DNA from: UBA2108 sp002713215
Lineage (GTDB): Bacteria; Bacteroidota; Bacteroidia; Flavobacteriales_G; Salibacteraceae
Length of the DNA stretch: 64,000 bases
Assembly (NCBI GenBank): GCA_937891015.1
Contig: CALAPY010000041.1
Coordinates: forward strand, 62,001 to 126,000
Direction: 5' to 3'
In this document: piece by piece, positions 25,712 through 34,371 of the stretch
How positions within the stretch are numbered: position 1 is the stretch's first letter
Layout of the letters: each line of letters opens with the position of its first letter
Position numbers and translations under genes: made by a program
Notes under the pieces: generated by a model
Seen by the model: the letters and a program-made list of their open reading frames with translations, nothing else
Databases searched by the model: none
What the model was told of the DNA's origin: nothing

Positions 25712-27517
25712 TTGAAGATTTTTCTCACCCTTGGTTTCGTCTCCATTTTATATAGTCTCTGCTATGCCCAAAATACAGATAGCTTAGAGTTGGAACTTCA
25801 ATCGGCCGACGACTCTCTAACAGCCTCAATTTATTACCAACTTATTCGGGCACACGAATATTCAAATCCAAAAAAAGCGATTCACTACAGTCGGTTATCG
25901 TTAACGCATCCGCATAATCAGGAAAAATCAATTCAGGCCAGAACCTACATTAATTTAGGTAAGGTTTATAAAAATATTAGTGAATATGATTCTGCTGTTA
26001 AAGTAATGCTGCATGGAATTAGAATTGCCGAAGAAATTGATGATCATAAAATGATGGCTATGGGCTACAACAGCCTTGGTGTCATTTTTAAAATTAATAA
26101 GGAATGGGACAATGCTTTAAAATATTATAGGTTATCCAACGAACAATGTGTTTTACTGGAATACCCCATGGGTATTGGCATGACATTGAGCAATATTGGG
26201 ACCATATACGGCGCCCGAAATGAAATGGATAGTGCCATGAAGTACTACAAACAGGCAGCTCAAATCGGCGAAAAGTATGACTTGATTGATGTGCAAGCTA
26301 CTTCGTATAACAATATTGGCGAACAATACGCCAAGCTGGATATGGAGGGCAAAGCCCTTCCGTATTTCTTTAAAACGCTAAAATGTGACAGCATCACAAA
26401 CAACTTAATGGGAAGCGTATTTACCCTGTTAAATATTGCCAACAGTTACAAAGTACTTGAAGATTATTCCAAGGCATTTGAATATTTCGAAATAGCAAAA
26501 TTAAGGGCTGAAAAAGTAGGTTCGAAACAACTCATGAGCATGTATTATCATGGAATGTCGGATACTTATGAAAGGTTAGGAAAAAACAAAGAGGCACTTA
26601 CGAATTTTAAGCTGGCCAAGCAATTAAATGACTCCATATTCAACGAGGAAAAGAGTTTGCAGTTGGTTAGGATGCAAACTCAGTATGAAACCGAAAAAAA
26701 ACAATTAGAAATAGAAAACCTCTCTCAGAAATCGAACATACAGCAGTTAGAAATACAAAAGAAACAGGGACTAATTTATTGGATGGTATTTGGAACCCTT
26801 GCATTATTAGCTTTTGGCATTTTAATTTTCCTTCAGTTTAAATCCAAACAAAAAAGAAAGTTGGATCGGGCAATTATTCAAGAACAAAAAAAGGGAATCG
26901 ACGCTGTGATTCATGCCACAGAAGAAGAACGAAAACGAATTGCCAAAGATTTACACGATGGCGTTGGCCAACAGCTCAGTGGATTAAAATTGTTTTTTAG
27001 TAAGTTGAAAGATGACTTGATAACAAAGAAACCGGAAATGAAGGAACAACTTATTGAGTTTAACCAGGTTTTGGATGAAGCATGTACCGACGTGCGTTCC
27101 ATTTCCCACCAAATGATGCCAAAAACCTTAACCGAACAGGGACTGGTAGCTGCCATTGAAGATATGCTGAATAAAAGTCTGGGACTCTCCAACTTTGAAT
27201 ATGAATTTGAGCATTATGGCATAAAGGGAAGGTTTAACGAAAGAATTGAAATCAGTATTTATCGAATTTGTCAGGAATTAATTAACAACGTAATTAAGCA
27301 CTCAAAAGCGGAGCATGTTTCCATTCAATTAATCAAAAATGAAAAGCATTTGGTATTGTTGGTTGAAGACGATGGGACCGGATTCTTAAAAAAAGAATCA
27401 AAAGATGGTATAGGACAGTTGAATATGTCAAGTAGAATTAATACTTTAAACGGTTCATTTTCATATGACAGTGAGCCCGGGCGTGGTACGGTTGCTACTA
27501 TAAGGGTCCCAATTTAA
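25712..27517 (+). CDS. TPR-containing sensor histidine kinase (NarX/DesK type)
   Basis: About 601 residues from the TTG at 25712. A signal peptide ending at CYAQ is followed by about 300 residues of tetratricopeptide repeats (for example AMKYYKQAAQIGEKYD), a coiled coil, and one transmembrane helix (YWMVFGTLALLAFGILIFL). The HisKA_3 dimerisation domain has the phosphoacceptor in RIAKDLHDGVGQQLSG. The ATPase domain has ELINNVIKHSKAEHV and a G-box in VEDDGTGF. The paired regulator gene follows after one base. The TPR part is periplasmic by topology and its ligand is unknown. Confidence 0.9.
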   Translation: MKIFLTLGFVSILYSLCYAQNTDSLELELQSADDSLTASIYYQLIRAHEYSNPKKAIHYSRLSLTHPHNQEKSIQARTYINLGKVYKNISEYDSAVKVMLHGIRIAEEIDDHKMMAMGYNSLGVIFKINKEWDNALKYYRLSNEQCVLLEYPMGIGMTLSNIGTIYGARNEMDSAMKYYKQAAQIGEKYDLIDVQATSYNNIGEQYAKLDMEGKALPYFFKTLKCDSITNNLMGSVFTLLNIANSYKVLEDYSKAFEYFEIAKLRAEKVGSKQLMSMYYHGMSDTYERLGKNKEALTNFKLAKQLNDSIFNEEKSLQLVRMQTQYETEKKQLEIENLSQKSNIQQLEIQKKQGLIYWMVFGTLALLAFGILIFLQFKSKQKRKLDRAIIQEQKKGIDAVIHATEEERKRIAKDLHDGVGQQLSGLKLFFSKLKDDLITKKPEMKEQLIEFNQVLDEACTDVRSISHQMMPKTLTEQGLVAAIEDMLNKSLGLSNFEYEFEHYGIKGRFNERIEISIYRICQELINNVIKHSKAEHVSIQLIKNEKHLVLLVEDDGTGFLKKESKDGIGQLNMSSRINTLNGSFSYDSEPGRGTVATIRVPI

Positions 27518-27518
27518 T

Positions 27519-28172
27519 ATGGCTGAAATTAAAATCTATATCGCGGATGACCATTTAATGGTTCAAGATGGGTTAAAGTCCATCCTCAGCAATATAGAGG
27601 GAATACAGGTAATTGGGACAGCAATTGACGGAAAACAATGTTTGGATGAAGTTCGTTCAGGAATTAGGCCCGATGTAATTCTAATGGATATTGATATGCC
27701 AAGAATGTCGGGTATGGATGCAACCAAATTATTAAAACAAGAATTTCCGGACATAAAAATCGTTGGTCTTTCAATGCATGATGAACGGGGTGTAATTCAA
27801 AGCCTTATAGACGTTGGCGCCGATGGTTATATCCTAAAGAACTCAAGTGGGGATGAACTTGCAAAGGGAATTGAAGTGGTTTTAAAAGGAGAGAAATTTT
27901 TCTCAACCGAGGTTACCATGAAGTTGCTGAAACGGACCGAAGAAATAAAACCATCTGCAACCCGGTCTAAAGAATTTGAAGAATTGACCGAGCGTGAAAT
28001 CGAAATTTTAAGACAAATTGCAGAGGGGCTATCGAACAAAGAAATTGGAGAAAAACTCTTTATTAGCCACAGAACGGTTGATACACATCGGACCAATTTG
28101 ATGCGAAAACTGAATGTTCACAACATCGCAGGGCTAATCAAATTCGCACTTAAAAACGGAATTATAAACTAA
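27519..28172 (+). CDS. NarL/LuxR-type response regulator
   Basis: 217 residues. The receiver has YIADDHLMV for the acidic pocket, VILMDIDMPRMSGMD with the phosphorylated aspartate, and YILKNSS with the lysine. The C-terminal LuxR-type helix-turn-helix is clear: LTEREIEILRQIAEGLSN, then ISHRTVDTHRTNLMRKL. The gene follows its kinase directly. Targets unknown; the outer-membrane protein gene downstream is one candidate. Confidence 0.93.
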   Translation: MAEIKIYIADDHLMVQDGLKSILSNIEGIQVIGTAIDGKQCLDEVRSGIRPDVILMDIDMPRMSGMDATKLLKQEFPDIKIVGLSMHDERGVIQSLIDVGADGYILKNSSGDELAKGIEVVLKGEKFFSTEVTMKLLKRTEEIKPSATRSKEFEELTEREIEILRQIAEGLSNKEIGEKLFISHRTVDTHRTNLMRKLNVHNIAGLIKFALKNGIIN

Positions 28173-28275
28173 CAATACGACTTTTACTGTAGATATTTAA
28201 GGTGAATAACCCTTGCTTATTCAAGTATTAATTATAACATTTGAATCATATAATTTCATTAAAACCGTAAAAAAC

Positions 28276-29010
28276 ATGAGAAATCAAATACTTAGATTAT
28301 TATTAGCAGGAAGTCTTCTTGTTGGAGCGCTTTCAGTTCATTCACAAGGAGATGCATTCGATAAAGGGTTCTCGCTGCGTTTTGGATTAAATTTACCTAA
28401 CTCTAGTTTTGGAGGATTCGATGATTTCAATTCCAACTGGGGAATAGCTAATCCGGGAACTCCAAGAGCCTACACTAAAGGTTCAAGTCTTGGTTTTGGC
28501 CTCCAACTTGGAAGTATGTTCTTTTTTGACGGTATCGATTTAGGTAGCCAAATGGCAATCGGACTGGATGTATCATACATTGACTTAAACTACATTCCCG
28601 TGAATTATGAATTCAAGACCTTGGCTACCGGAAGAGTTATCGGAGAGTCGAAAATGCACTATTTTCAAATGGGTTTCATGGTAGGCCCAACCTTTAGTTT
28701 TTCATTGGTAGACAATATGTCGTTTGATGTGGCTTTTAAATTTAATCCTTCATGGAGTGGTTTTGCAGCTGGTGTAGACTTGAACGATGAACCTACTAAT
28801 ACAAATTATAATGATACATATGGTGGTATTAGTTATTTTCAATTGGGTTACGTACCAGCTATCTATTTCAGGTATAGTATTCTCTTCTTAGGATTTGAAT
28901 ACAACATCAACAACGGAAATCACAACATGGTAAACGATGATCATTCCAGTTTTGTAAGCAATAAAACCAACATGAGTCGAATGAAGTTCTTATTTGGATT
29001 TAAATTTTAA
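28276..29010 (+). CDS. Putative outer-membrane beta-barrel protein
   Basis: 244 residues from the ATG at 28276. A signal peptide ends near SVHSQG. The rest alternates short beta strands with aromatic ends, and the C-terminus is MKFLFGFKF, a terminal strand ending in Phe as is usual for barrel proteins. No named family is recognised. It is followed by a strong terminator. The in-frame TTG at 28213 would put unusual residues in front of the signal peptide, so it was not used. Confidence 0.65.
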   Translation: MRNQILRLLLAGSLLVGALSVHSQGDAFDKGFSLRFGLNLPNSSFGGFDDFNSNWGIANPGTPRAYTKGSSLGFGLQLGSMFFFDGIDLGSQMAIGLDVSYIDLNYIPVNYEFKTLATGRVIGESKMHYFQMGFMVGPTFSFSLVDNMSFDVAFKFNPSWSGFAAGVDLNDEPTNTNYNDTYGGISYFQLGYVPAIYFRYSILFLGFEYNINNGNHNMVNDDHSSFVSNKTNMSRMKFLFGFKF

Positions 29011-29032
29011 TCCAGGTTAATAGTTGATCAAA

Positions 29033-29066
29033 TAAAAAAGGGCCGCAGTTGCGGCCCTTTTTTTAT
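29033..29066. terminator. Bidirectional Rho-independent terminator
   Basis: GGGCCGC (29040-29046) pairs with GCGGCCC (29051-29057) around an AGTT loop. T-runs follow on the plus side and A-runs precede it, so it can serve both the barrel gene and the converging frr gene. Confidence 0.9.
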
Positions 29067-29087
29067 TCTCTGTTTTATCCATACCAA

Positions 29088-29651
29088 TTATACGGTCATA
29101 ATATCCTTTTCCTTATCGGCCAGTAGCTCATCCACCTTCTTAGAAAATGAATTCGTTATGTTTTGAACTTCGTTCTCGGCATCTTTTGCCATGTCCTCAG
29201 GTAAGCCATCGTTTTTCATTTTTTTGACCTCGTCGTTGGAGTCTTTTCTAACGTTTCTAATAGAAATTTTAGCGTCCTCACCTTCTGACCTTGCCTTTCT
29301 AACCAATTCCATTCTCCTTTCCTCAGTTAGGGCTGGAATATTGATAATAATCATTTCACCATTGTTCTGAGGGTTCAATCCAAGGTTTGCATTAATAATG
29401 GCCTTTTCGATGGGTTCAAGCATCATTTTTTCCCAGGGTTGAACCGAAATCATTCTGGCATCCGGAGTATTAACATTAGCCACCTGACTCAAAGGGGTCA
29501 TTGATCCGTAATAGTCAACCAACACACCTTCTAACATAGAAGGTGAAGCCTTGCCAGCTCTCAGCTTTAACAATGCCTTTTTTAAGTGATCGATAGACTG
29601 ACTCATAGAGTCCTTGGCCATATCGTATATCATTTCTAGTTCTTCGTTCAT
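29088..29651 (-). CDS. frr: Ribosome recycling factor
   Basis: 187 residues, normal for RRF, which together with EF-G splits post-termination ribosomes. The family stretches LRAGKASPSMLEGVLVDYYG, then ISVQPWEKMMLEPIEKAI, then LTEERRMELVRKARSEGEDA are intact, followed by the basic IRNVRKDSNDEVKKM. It follows pyrH with a 4-base gap in the usual bacterial order. Ends at the shared terminator. Confidence 0.97.
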   Translation of the reverse strand: MNEELEMIYDMAKDSMSQSIDHLKKALLKLRAGKASPSMLEGVLVDYYGSMTPLSQVANVNTPDARMISVQPWEKMMLEPIEKAIINANLGLNPQNNGEMIIINIPALTEERRMELVRKARSEGEDAKISIRNVRKDSNDEVKKMKNDGLPEDMAKDAENEVQNITNSFSKKVDELLADKEKDIMTV

Positions 29652-29655
29652 GATT

Positions 29656-30360
29656 TTAGTTAACTAAAGTTCCAATCTCTTCTCCCTTAATAACCTCCAA
29701 AAGATTACCTGGTTTGTTCATATCGAAAACTATGATCGGTAGTTTGTTTTCATGGCACAGTGTAAAGGCAGTCATATCCATTACGTTTAAGCCCTTATCC
29801 ATCACCTCTTTAAAACTAATGGTAGAGTATCGCTCTGCAGAAGTATCCTTTTCAGGGTCTGCAGAATAGATTCCATCAACGCGGGTTCCCTTTAGAATAA
29901 CATTGGCATCAATTTCGATGGCTCTCAAGGATGCAGCTGTGTCGGTAGTAAAATATGGATTACCTGTACCTGCTCCAAATATCACAACCCGGCCCTTTTC
30001 CAAATGCCTTACGGCTCGCCTTCGGATAAAAGGTTCTGCAATTTGTTCCATCTTAATCGCAGACAACAAACGGGTATAGAGCCCAACACCATCCAGTGCC
30101 GATTGCAAAGCCATGGAATTAATCATGGTAGCCAACATACCCATGTAATCACCCTGAACACGATCAATCGCGCTATTTTCTGACTGAACACCACGGAAAA
30201 TATTTCCGCCTCCGATAACAATCGCTACCTCAACTCCTGTTTCTACTACCTCTTTAATTTCTGAAGCATAGGTGTGTAGCCGGTCATGATCAATTCCAAA
30301 ATCACGTTTACCCATAAGTGCTTCACCACTCAATTTCAACAGAATACGTTTGTACTTCAT
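29656..30360 (-). CDS. pyrH: UMP kinase
   Basis: 234 residues. PyrH phosphorylates UMP to UDP. Amino-acid-kinase fold motifs are YKRILLKLSGEALMG at the N-terminus, IVIGGGNIFRG, and the FGAGTGNPYFTTDTAA segment. The gene is directly upstream of frr. A hairpin between tsf and pyrH suggests partial termination before this pair. Confidence 0.97.
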   Translation of the reverse strand: MKYKRILLKLSGEALMGKRDFGIDHDRLHTYASEIKEVVETGVEVAIVIGGGNIFRGVQSENSAIDRVQGDYMGMLATMINSMALQSALDGVGLYTRLLSAIKMEQIAEPFIRRRAVRHLEKGRVVIFGAGTGNPYFTTDTAASLRAIEIDANVILKGTRVDGIYSADPEKDTSAERYSTISFKEVMDKGLNVMDMTAFTLCHENKLPIIVFDMNKPGNLLEVIKGEEIGTLVN

Positions 30361-30393
30361 TATATCCTTTTGATGCCGAAAATTAGGACAAAA

Positions 30394-30427
30394 AAAAGAG
30401 AGAAGTTAAAAAACTTCTCTCTTTTCT
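30394..30427 (-). terminator. Terminator between tsf and pyrH
   Basis: A 14-bp perfect stem (30394-30407 with 30412-30425) has a 4-base loop and A/T-rich flanks, so a T-run follows the stem in both directions. It lies directly after the tsf stop on the minus strand and would attenuate expression of pyrH and frr. Confidence 0.85.
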
Positions 30428-30449
30428 ATAATTGTATGTAACTCTTAAA

Positions 30450-31268
30450 TTAAGCTAGTGTAATCAGCTTAAATTCACTTACTGAAAGATCTTTATCAAC
30501 ACCTTCAATGTATTGTCTTACAGATTTTTTACTCTCTTTAATGAATTCCTGATTCAATAGAGTACGCTCTTTGAAATATTTTTTCAATCTTCCGAAAGCA
30601 ATTTTTTCAGCCATTTCAGCTGGTTTACCTTCATTGATAGCTAGCTCTTTTCCAATTTCAAGTTCCTTTTGCTTCAATTCTTCAGGAACATCAGCTTCAT
30701 CAACAGCAACTGGAGACATAGCAGCAATTTGCATTGCAAGGTCACGTCCCAATTCTGCATTCGATTTATTCAATCCGATTAAAGAAGCAGTTCTGTTTCC
30801 AGGGTGATTGTATGCAACAACGCATTCCGCATTGATACATCCGAAATCAGAAATCTCTAATTTCTCACCGATTTTACCCATTTGAGCTTCAACTGCATTA
30901 GCAACTGTATCACCATTCAGGTTCAATGAAGCCAATTCTTCTTTTGAAGCAGGTTTTTCCGCTAATGCTAAGTCGGCAATTGAATTTACAAAATCAACAA
31001 ATTCCTGGTTTTTTGCAACGAAATCAGTTTCGCAGTTCAATACGATATTGATTCCACTTTTACCATCTGTGGATGTTTTTGCAATTACATACCCTTCGGA
31101 AGCTTCATTCTCGCCCCGTTTAGCAGCAATTTTCTGTCCTTTCTTTCTCAGCAGGTCGATTGCCTTATCAAAATCCCCGTCTGTTTCAACAAGGGCTTTT
31201 TTACAGTCCATCAAACCTAATCCTGTTTGTTTTCGAAGTTTATTTACTTCAGCAGCTGTGATAGCCAT
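30450..31268 (-). CDS. tsf: Elongation factor Ts
   Basis: 272 residues. EF-Ts recycles EF-Tu-GDP. The N-terminal UBA-like region reads VNKLRKQTGLGLMDCKKAL, and the characteristic NCETDFVAKN follows around residue 80. The central HNPGNR-type segment is present (AYNHPGNRTASLIG). It lies 25 bases after rpsB in the usual rpsB-tsf pair. Confidence 0.97.
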   Translation of the reverse strand: MAITAAEVNKLRKQTGLGLMDCKKALVETDGDFDKAIDLLRKKGQKIAAKRGENEASEGYVIAKTSTDGKSGINIVLNCETDFVAKNQEFVDFVNSIADLALAEKPASKEELASLNLNGDTVANAVEAQMGKIGEKLEISDFGCINAECVVAYNHPGNRTASLIGLNKSNAELGRDLAMQIAAMSPVAVDEADVPEELKQKELEIGKELAINEGKPAEMAEKIAFGRLKKYFKERTLLNQEFIKESKKSVRQYIEGVDKDLSVSEFKLITLA

Positions 31269-31293
31269 TTCGAATACGTATTAAATGTTATTG

Positions 31294-32070
31294 TTATGCT
31301 TTAGTTGTTTCTTCCTCTACCGGCTTAGCATCTTTTTTTACTTCTTTAGCCTCAGACTCAGTCTTTCTTTTCTCTTTGATTGATTGTCTTTCCTGAAGGC
31401 CTTCGCTAATGCTTGCAGTAATAATGCTCATGATTTTACCAATTGAAGCGGCAGCATCATCATTTGCAGGAATTGGAAAATCAATCAAATCCGGGTCAGA
31501 GTTAGTATCTACGATCGCAAAAGTTGGAATATTCAATTTGCGAGCTTCTTTTACTGCAATATGTTCCTTTTTTATATCAACGATGAACAAGGCAGCAGGC
31601 AAACGATTTAGGTCAGCAATTGAGCCTAAGTTTTTATCCAATTTCTCCCTTGTTCTATCCAATTGAAGTCTTTCCTTCTTGTTAACACCAGTTGCCTCCG
31701 GATCACTTAAAATCTTTTCGATTTGACCCATTTTTCGAATCGCTTTTCGAATGGTAACAAAGTTGGTAAGCATTCCACCTGTCCAACGCTCAGTTACAAA
31801 AGGCATGTTCACTGAAGATGCAGAAGTAGAAATTGCTTCTCTAGCTTGTTTTTTGGTAGCAACAAAAAGTATTTTCTTACCTGAAGCTGAAATTTGTTTC
31901 AATGCATTGCAAGCCTCTTCCAACTTGGCAATTGTTTTATGCAAATCAATAACATGAATGTCATTTCTTTCCATAAAAATATAAGGAGCCATTTTAGGGT
32001 TCCACTTTCTTTTTAGGTGACCAAAATGTACACCTGCCTCAAGTAGTTCTTGATAATTAGTTCTCGCCAT
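31294..32070 (-). CDS. rpsB: 30S ribosomal protein S2
   Basis: 258 residues. The N-terminus (LLEAGVHFGHLKRKWNPKM) and the RWTGGMLTNF segment are diagnostic. The C-terminus is charged and repetitive in lysine and glutamate, as in many Bacteroidota S2 proteins. It begins an rpsB-tsf unit. The 133 bases upstream hold a small CCTGG/CCAGG hairpin (32092-32107) that could be a leader structure. Confidence 0.97.
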   Translation of the reverse strand: MARTNYQELLEAGVHFGHLKRKWNPKMAPYIFMERNDIHVIDLHKTIAKLEEACNALKQISASGKKILFVATKKQAREAISTSASSVNMPFVTERWTGGMLTNFVTIRKAIRKMGQIEKILSDPEATGVNKKERLQLDRTREKLDKNLGSIADLNRLPAALFIVDIKKEHIAVKEARKLNIPTFAIVDTNSDPDLIDFPIPANDDAAASIGKIMSIITASISEGLQERQSIKEKRKTESEAKEVKKDAKPVEEETTKA

Positions 32071-32161
32071 AATAATTTATTCTAATATACTCCTGGAATC
32101 TGCCAGGCCAGCTATAACTACCACCTTCCGTCGACTCTACTAATATAAGAGCATCCCGATA

Positions 32162-32179
32162 TCTCGATAGCTATCGAGA
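32162..32179. repeat. 18-bp perfect palindrome between rpsI and rpsB
   Basis: TCTCGATAGCTATCGAGA is a perfect palindrome, set in a longer CCCGATATCTC/GAGACGAGAT context. It lies after rpsI and before rpsB on the minus strand. It may act as a terminator or be a short interspersed palindrome; such GATAGCTATC palindromes are, from memory, common between genes in Bacteroidota. Confidence 0.6.
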
Positions 32180-32203
32180 CGAGATTGGATACTGGTAAAA
32201 ATC

Positions 32204-32590
32204 TTAACGTTTACTAAACTGAAATTTCTTTCTTGCCTTTTTCTGTCCTGGTTTCTTTCTTTCAACCATTCTGGAATCTCTGGTTAAACATCCTTCTGTA
32301 CGCAGTACAGATCTGTTTTCTTCATCAACTTTAACCAGTGCTCTGGCAATAGCAAGCTTTAAAGCATCTGCCTGACCGTGAACTCCTCCACCTCTTGCAT
32401 TTACCTTAACGTCGAATTTCCCCATGTTTTCGGTCAATTCAAACGGCTTTACAATAGCTTTTTGATATTCAGCCTGTGGAAAGTACTCAGTATATTCTTT
32501 ATTGTTTACTGTGATTTTACCCTTTCCTTCGTTCATATAAATACGAACAACTGAGGCTTTTCTTCTTCCTAATGCATTTACTACCGACAT
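32204..32590 (-). CDS. rpsI: 30S ribosomal protein S9
   Basis: 128 residues. The N-terminal ALGRRKASVVRIYM and the basic C-terminus ending RKKFQFSKR are diagnostic of S9, whose tail reaches the ribosomal P site. It follows rplM after five bases, the standard L13-S9 pair. Confidence 0.98.
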   Translation of the reverse strand: MSVVNALGRRKASVVRIYMNEGKGKITVNNKEYTEYFPQAEYQKAIVKPFELTENMGKFDVKVNARGGGVHGQADALKLAIARALVKVDEENRSVLRTEGCLTRDSRMVERKKPGQKKARKKFQFSKR

Positions 32591-32595
32591 GCTAT

Positions 32596-33051
32596 TTATT
32601 TAATCGTATTAATATCAAATGCTTCTGGCTTCTGAGCTTCATGTTTATGCTCAGTACCAGTAACCACTTTTAGGTTTCTGTACAAGTCAGCGCCTAATTT
32701 ATTTTTTGGTAACATCCCTTTAATCGCTTTTTCAACGACCCTTTCAGGATGCTTTTCTAACATCTCTCTTACAGAAGTAATTCGCTGACCACCTGGATAT
32801 CCGGTATGACGAATGTACTCCTTGGAATTCATTTTGTCGCCCGACAAGATAACCTTATCCGCGTTTATTACAATTACGTTATCTCCGCAGTCAACATGTG
32901 GAGTGTAATCCGCTTTGTGCTTGCCTCTTAAAAGAAATGCAGCACGTGATGCGAAACGACCTAATATCTGATTCTCAGCGTCAATCACCAACCATTTTTT
33001 ATTAACGGTATTCTTGTTTGCTGAAACTGTTTTGTAGCTTAATGTATCCAA
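32596..33051 (-). CDS. rplM: 50S ribosomal protein L13
   Basis: 151 residues. Typical stretches are WLVIDAENQILGRFASRAA, GKHKADYTPHVDCGD and the GYPGG loop, with GMLPKNKLG near residue 110. L13 binds 23S rRNA early in assembly. The gene has a promoter with a hairpin leader just upstream that may mediate autoregulation of the rplM-rpsI unit. Confidence 0.98.
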   Translation of the reverse strand: MDTLSYKTVSANKNTVNKKWLVIDAENQILGRFASRAAFLLRGKHKADYTPHVDCGDNVIVINADKVILSGDKMNSKEYIRHTGYPGGQRITSVREMLEKHPERVVEKAIKGMLPKNKLGADLYRNLKVVTGTEHKHEAQKPEAFDINTIK

Positions 33052-33071
33052 CGTCTTTCGTTTTGTTTATA

Positions 33072-33113
33072 ATAACAAATAAAACACCCCCTAAAATTGG
33101 GGGTGCAAATGTA
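33072..33113 (-). promoter_or_regulatory. Promoter and attenuator-like leader of rplM-rpsI
   Basis: On the minus strand the -7 box is TACATTTG (33113-33106). It is immediately followed by a perfect stem, CACCCCC (33105-33099) with GGGGGTG (33091-33085), and then a T-rich run (TTTTATTTGTT). A hairpin with a U-tract at the very start of a ribosomal mRNA is suited to autogenous control by L13. The T-run is interrupted, so it could also be a plain 5' stabiliser. Confidence 0.6.
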
Positions 33114-33190
33114 GAATTAATTTTCTTTTCTAACAAAAGAATGTTTAGCAGAAAACAAACAATGTTGGAAAGGCCAGTAAAAAGCGAATT

Positions 33191-33883
33191 CTATACCTGT
33201 TTACAGGGGCTTTTACTAATCTCTTTTAAGATGCTCACAACCTCAATATCTACATCGGGCCACAACTTTGTAACACCATCTTCTCCGGTATGAAGGTCTT
33301 TACAGACATTATTTAGTGCATCAATTGAACCTTCAGCATTCCAATTGGATAAATTAATCTGGCCATTAATTGTAACCGAGTTACCTTCCACAAAATATTT
33401 CATTTGTTGCGAAAATGCCTGACCATTTATAGATAGGCTTATCATAAGGCTTCCTTCACGCGCATTTCCTGTCATTTCCATAACCTTTCCGGAGATTAAA
33501 TCCGAAGACTCCATACTCCCAAAGAAAAAAGAAGTGATCTTTTTATCCCGATCCGGATTATTGGTATTTACCGAAGCAGTGTAAAGCTCAAATTCCATAT
33601 CCTGTAAAATCAAGTAAGGTTCTTCAACAGACGCAACTGTTTTTACCTTCGTTGAATCTAAGGTGCCACCTACCCCAACCTTGTCGGTAAATTTAAAAGC
33701 GGTCCATTTTACTGACGTTTCTCCACTATATGCATACTTACAGATTTCCTCTGCAGATTCTTCTTTACCACTAACGACGGCGTCCTTATTATCTTCAACG
33801 TTTTCATTGCTTGAAGATCCGCCACCACCGCAGGAAACCAGAAATACTGACGCTGCAACCAAACTTAAAACCTTTATTTTCAT
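33191..33883 (-). CDS. YceI-like lipoprotein
   Basis: 230 residues. A signal peptide with lipobox VFLVSC is followed by a glycine/serine-rich linker. The body (VKWTAFKFTDKVGVGGTLD, NPDRDKKITSFFFGSM) resembles YceI proteins, which form a lipocalin-like barrel that binds long isoprenoid or amide lipids. The match is clear at the N-terminal strands and looser toward the C-terminus, where a cysteine pair (VCKDL, SPCKQV) could form a disulphide. A single-gene unit, divergent from the DUF2141 gene. Confidence 0.7.
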   Translation of the reverse strand: MKIKVLSLVAASVFLVSCGGGGSSSNENVEDNKDAVVSGKEESAEEICKYAYSGETSVKWTAFKFTDKVGVGGTLDSTKVKTVASVEEPYLILQDMEFELYTASVNTNNPDRDKKITSFFFGSMESSDLISGKVMEMTGNAREGSLMISLSINGQAFSQQMKYFVEGNSVTINGQINLSNWNAEGSIDALNNVCKDLHTGEDGVTKLWPDVDIEVVSILKEISKSPCKQV

Positions 33884-33905
33884 AATTATTTTCTGTTTTA
33901 AGTTT

Positions 33906-33913
33906 CAAAGATA
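33906..33913 (-). promoter_or_regulatory. -7 box for the YceI-like gene
   Basis: Read on the minus strand it is TATCTTTG, an exact TAnnTTTG. The leader to the ATG at 33883 is about 16-18 bases. Confidence 0.5.
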
Positions 33914-33975
33914 TGTAGTCATAAATAATAGAATTCTATTTTCATTCATTTTATTTGCATTACCAGAATATTTAC

Positions 33976-34371
33976 ATGAAAACAATTCTTATTCAACTAT
34001 TGGTTTTTTCCTCCTTTATTGGTGTTGCACAAACCCAAAAACTGACCATTTACTTCAACAACCTTACAACCAATGAAGGAAAAATAATGATTCTCATTCA
34101 AGACAAAAACGAAAAAGATGTATCCAAACTTGTATTGTTTGTGTCCAATAAATCATCCAAGGCTTCGGTATACCTACCGGCTGGAAGTTATGGGGTAATA
34201 GCTTTTCACGACATAAATGGAAATGAGAAGCTAGATACAAATATGATCGGTATTCCAACCGAACCTTATGGTTTTTCTAACAATGCCAGGGGACTACTTA
34301 GCAAACCGGATCATGAAGAAACCCTGGTTACACTTAATCGCGAACTTAGCATTACATTCGATTTAAAATGA
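33976..34371 (+). CDS. DUF2141 exported protein
   Basis: 131 residues from the ATG at 33976. A signal peptide ends at GVAQTQ. The typical DUF2141 pattern follows: VYLPAGSYGVIAFHDINGNEKLD, then GIPTEPYGFSNNARG. The role of the family is unknown; members are small periplasmic or outer-membrane-associated proteins. The stop overlaps the moeA ATG by four bases. Confidence 0.85.
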   Translation: MKTILIQLLVFSSFIGVAQTQKLTIYFNNLTTNEGKIMILIQDKNEKDVSKLVLFVSNKSSKASVYLPAGSYGVIAFHDINGNEKLDTNMIGIPTEPYGFSNNARGLLSKPDHEETLVTLNRELSITFDLK

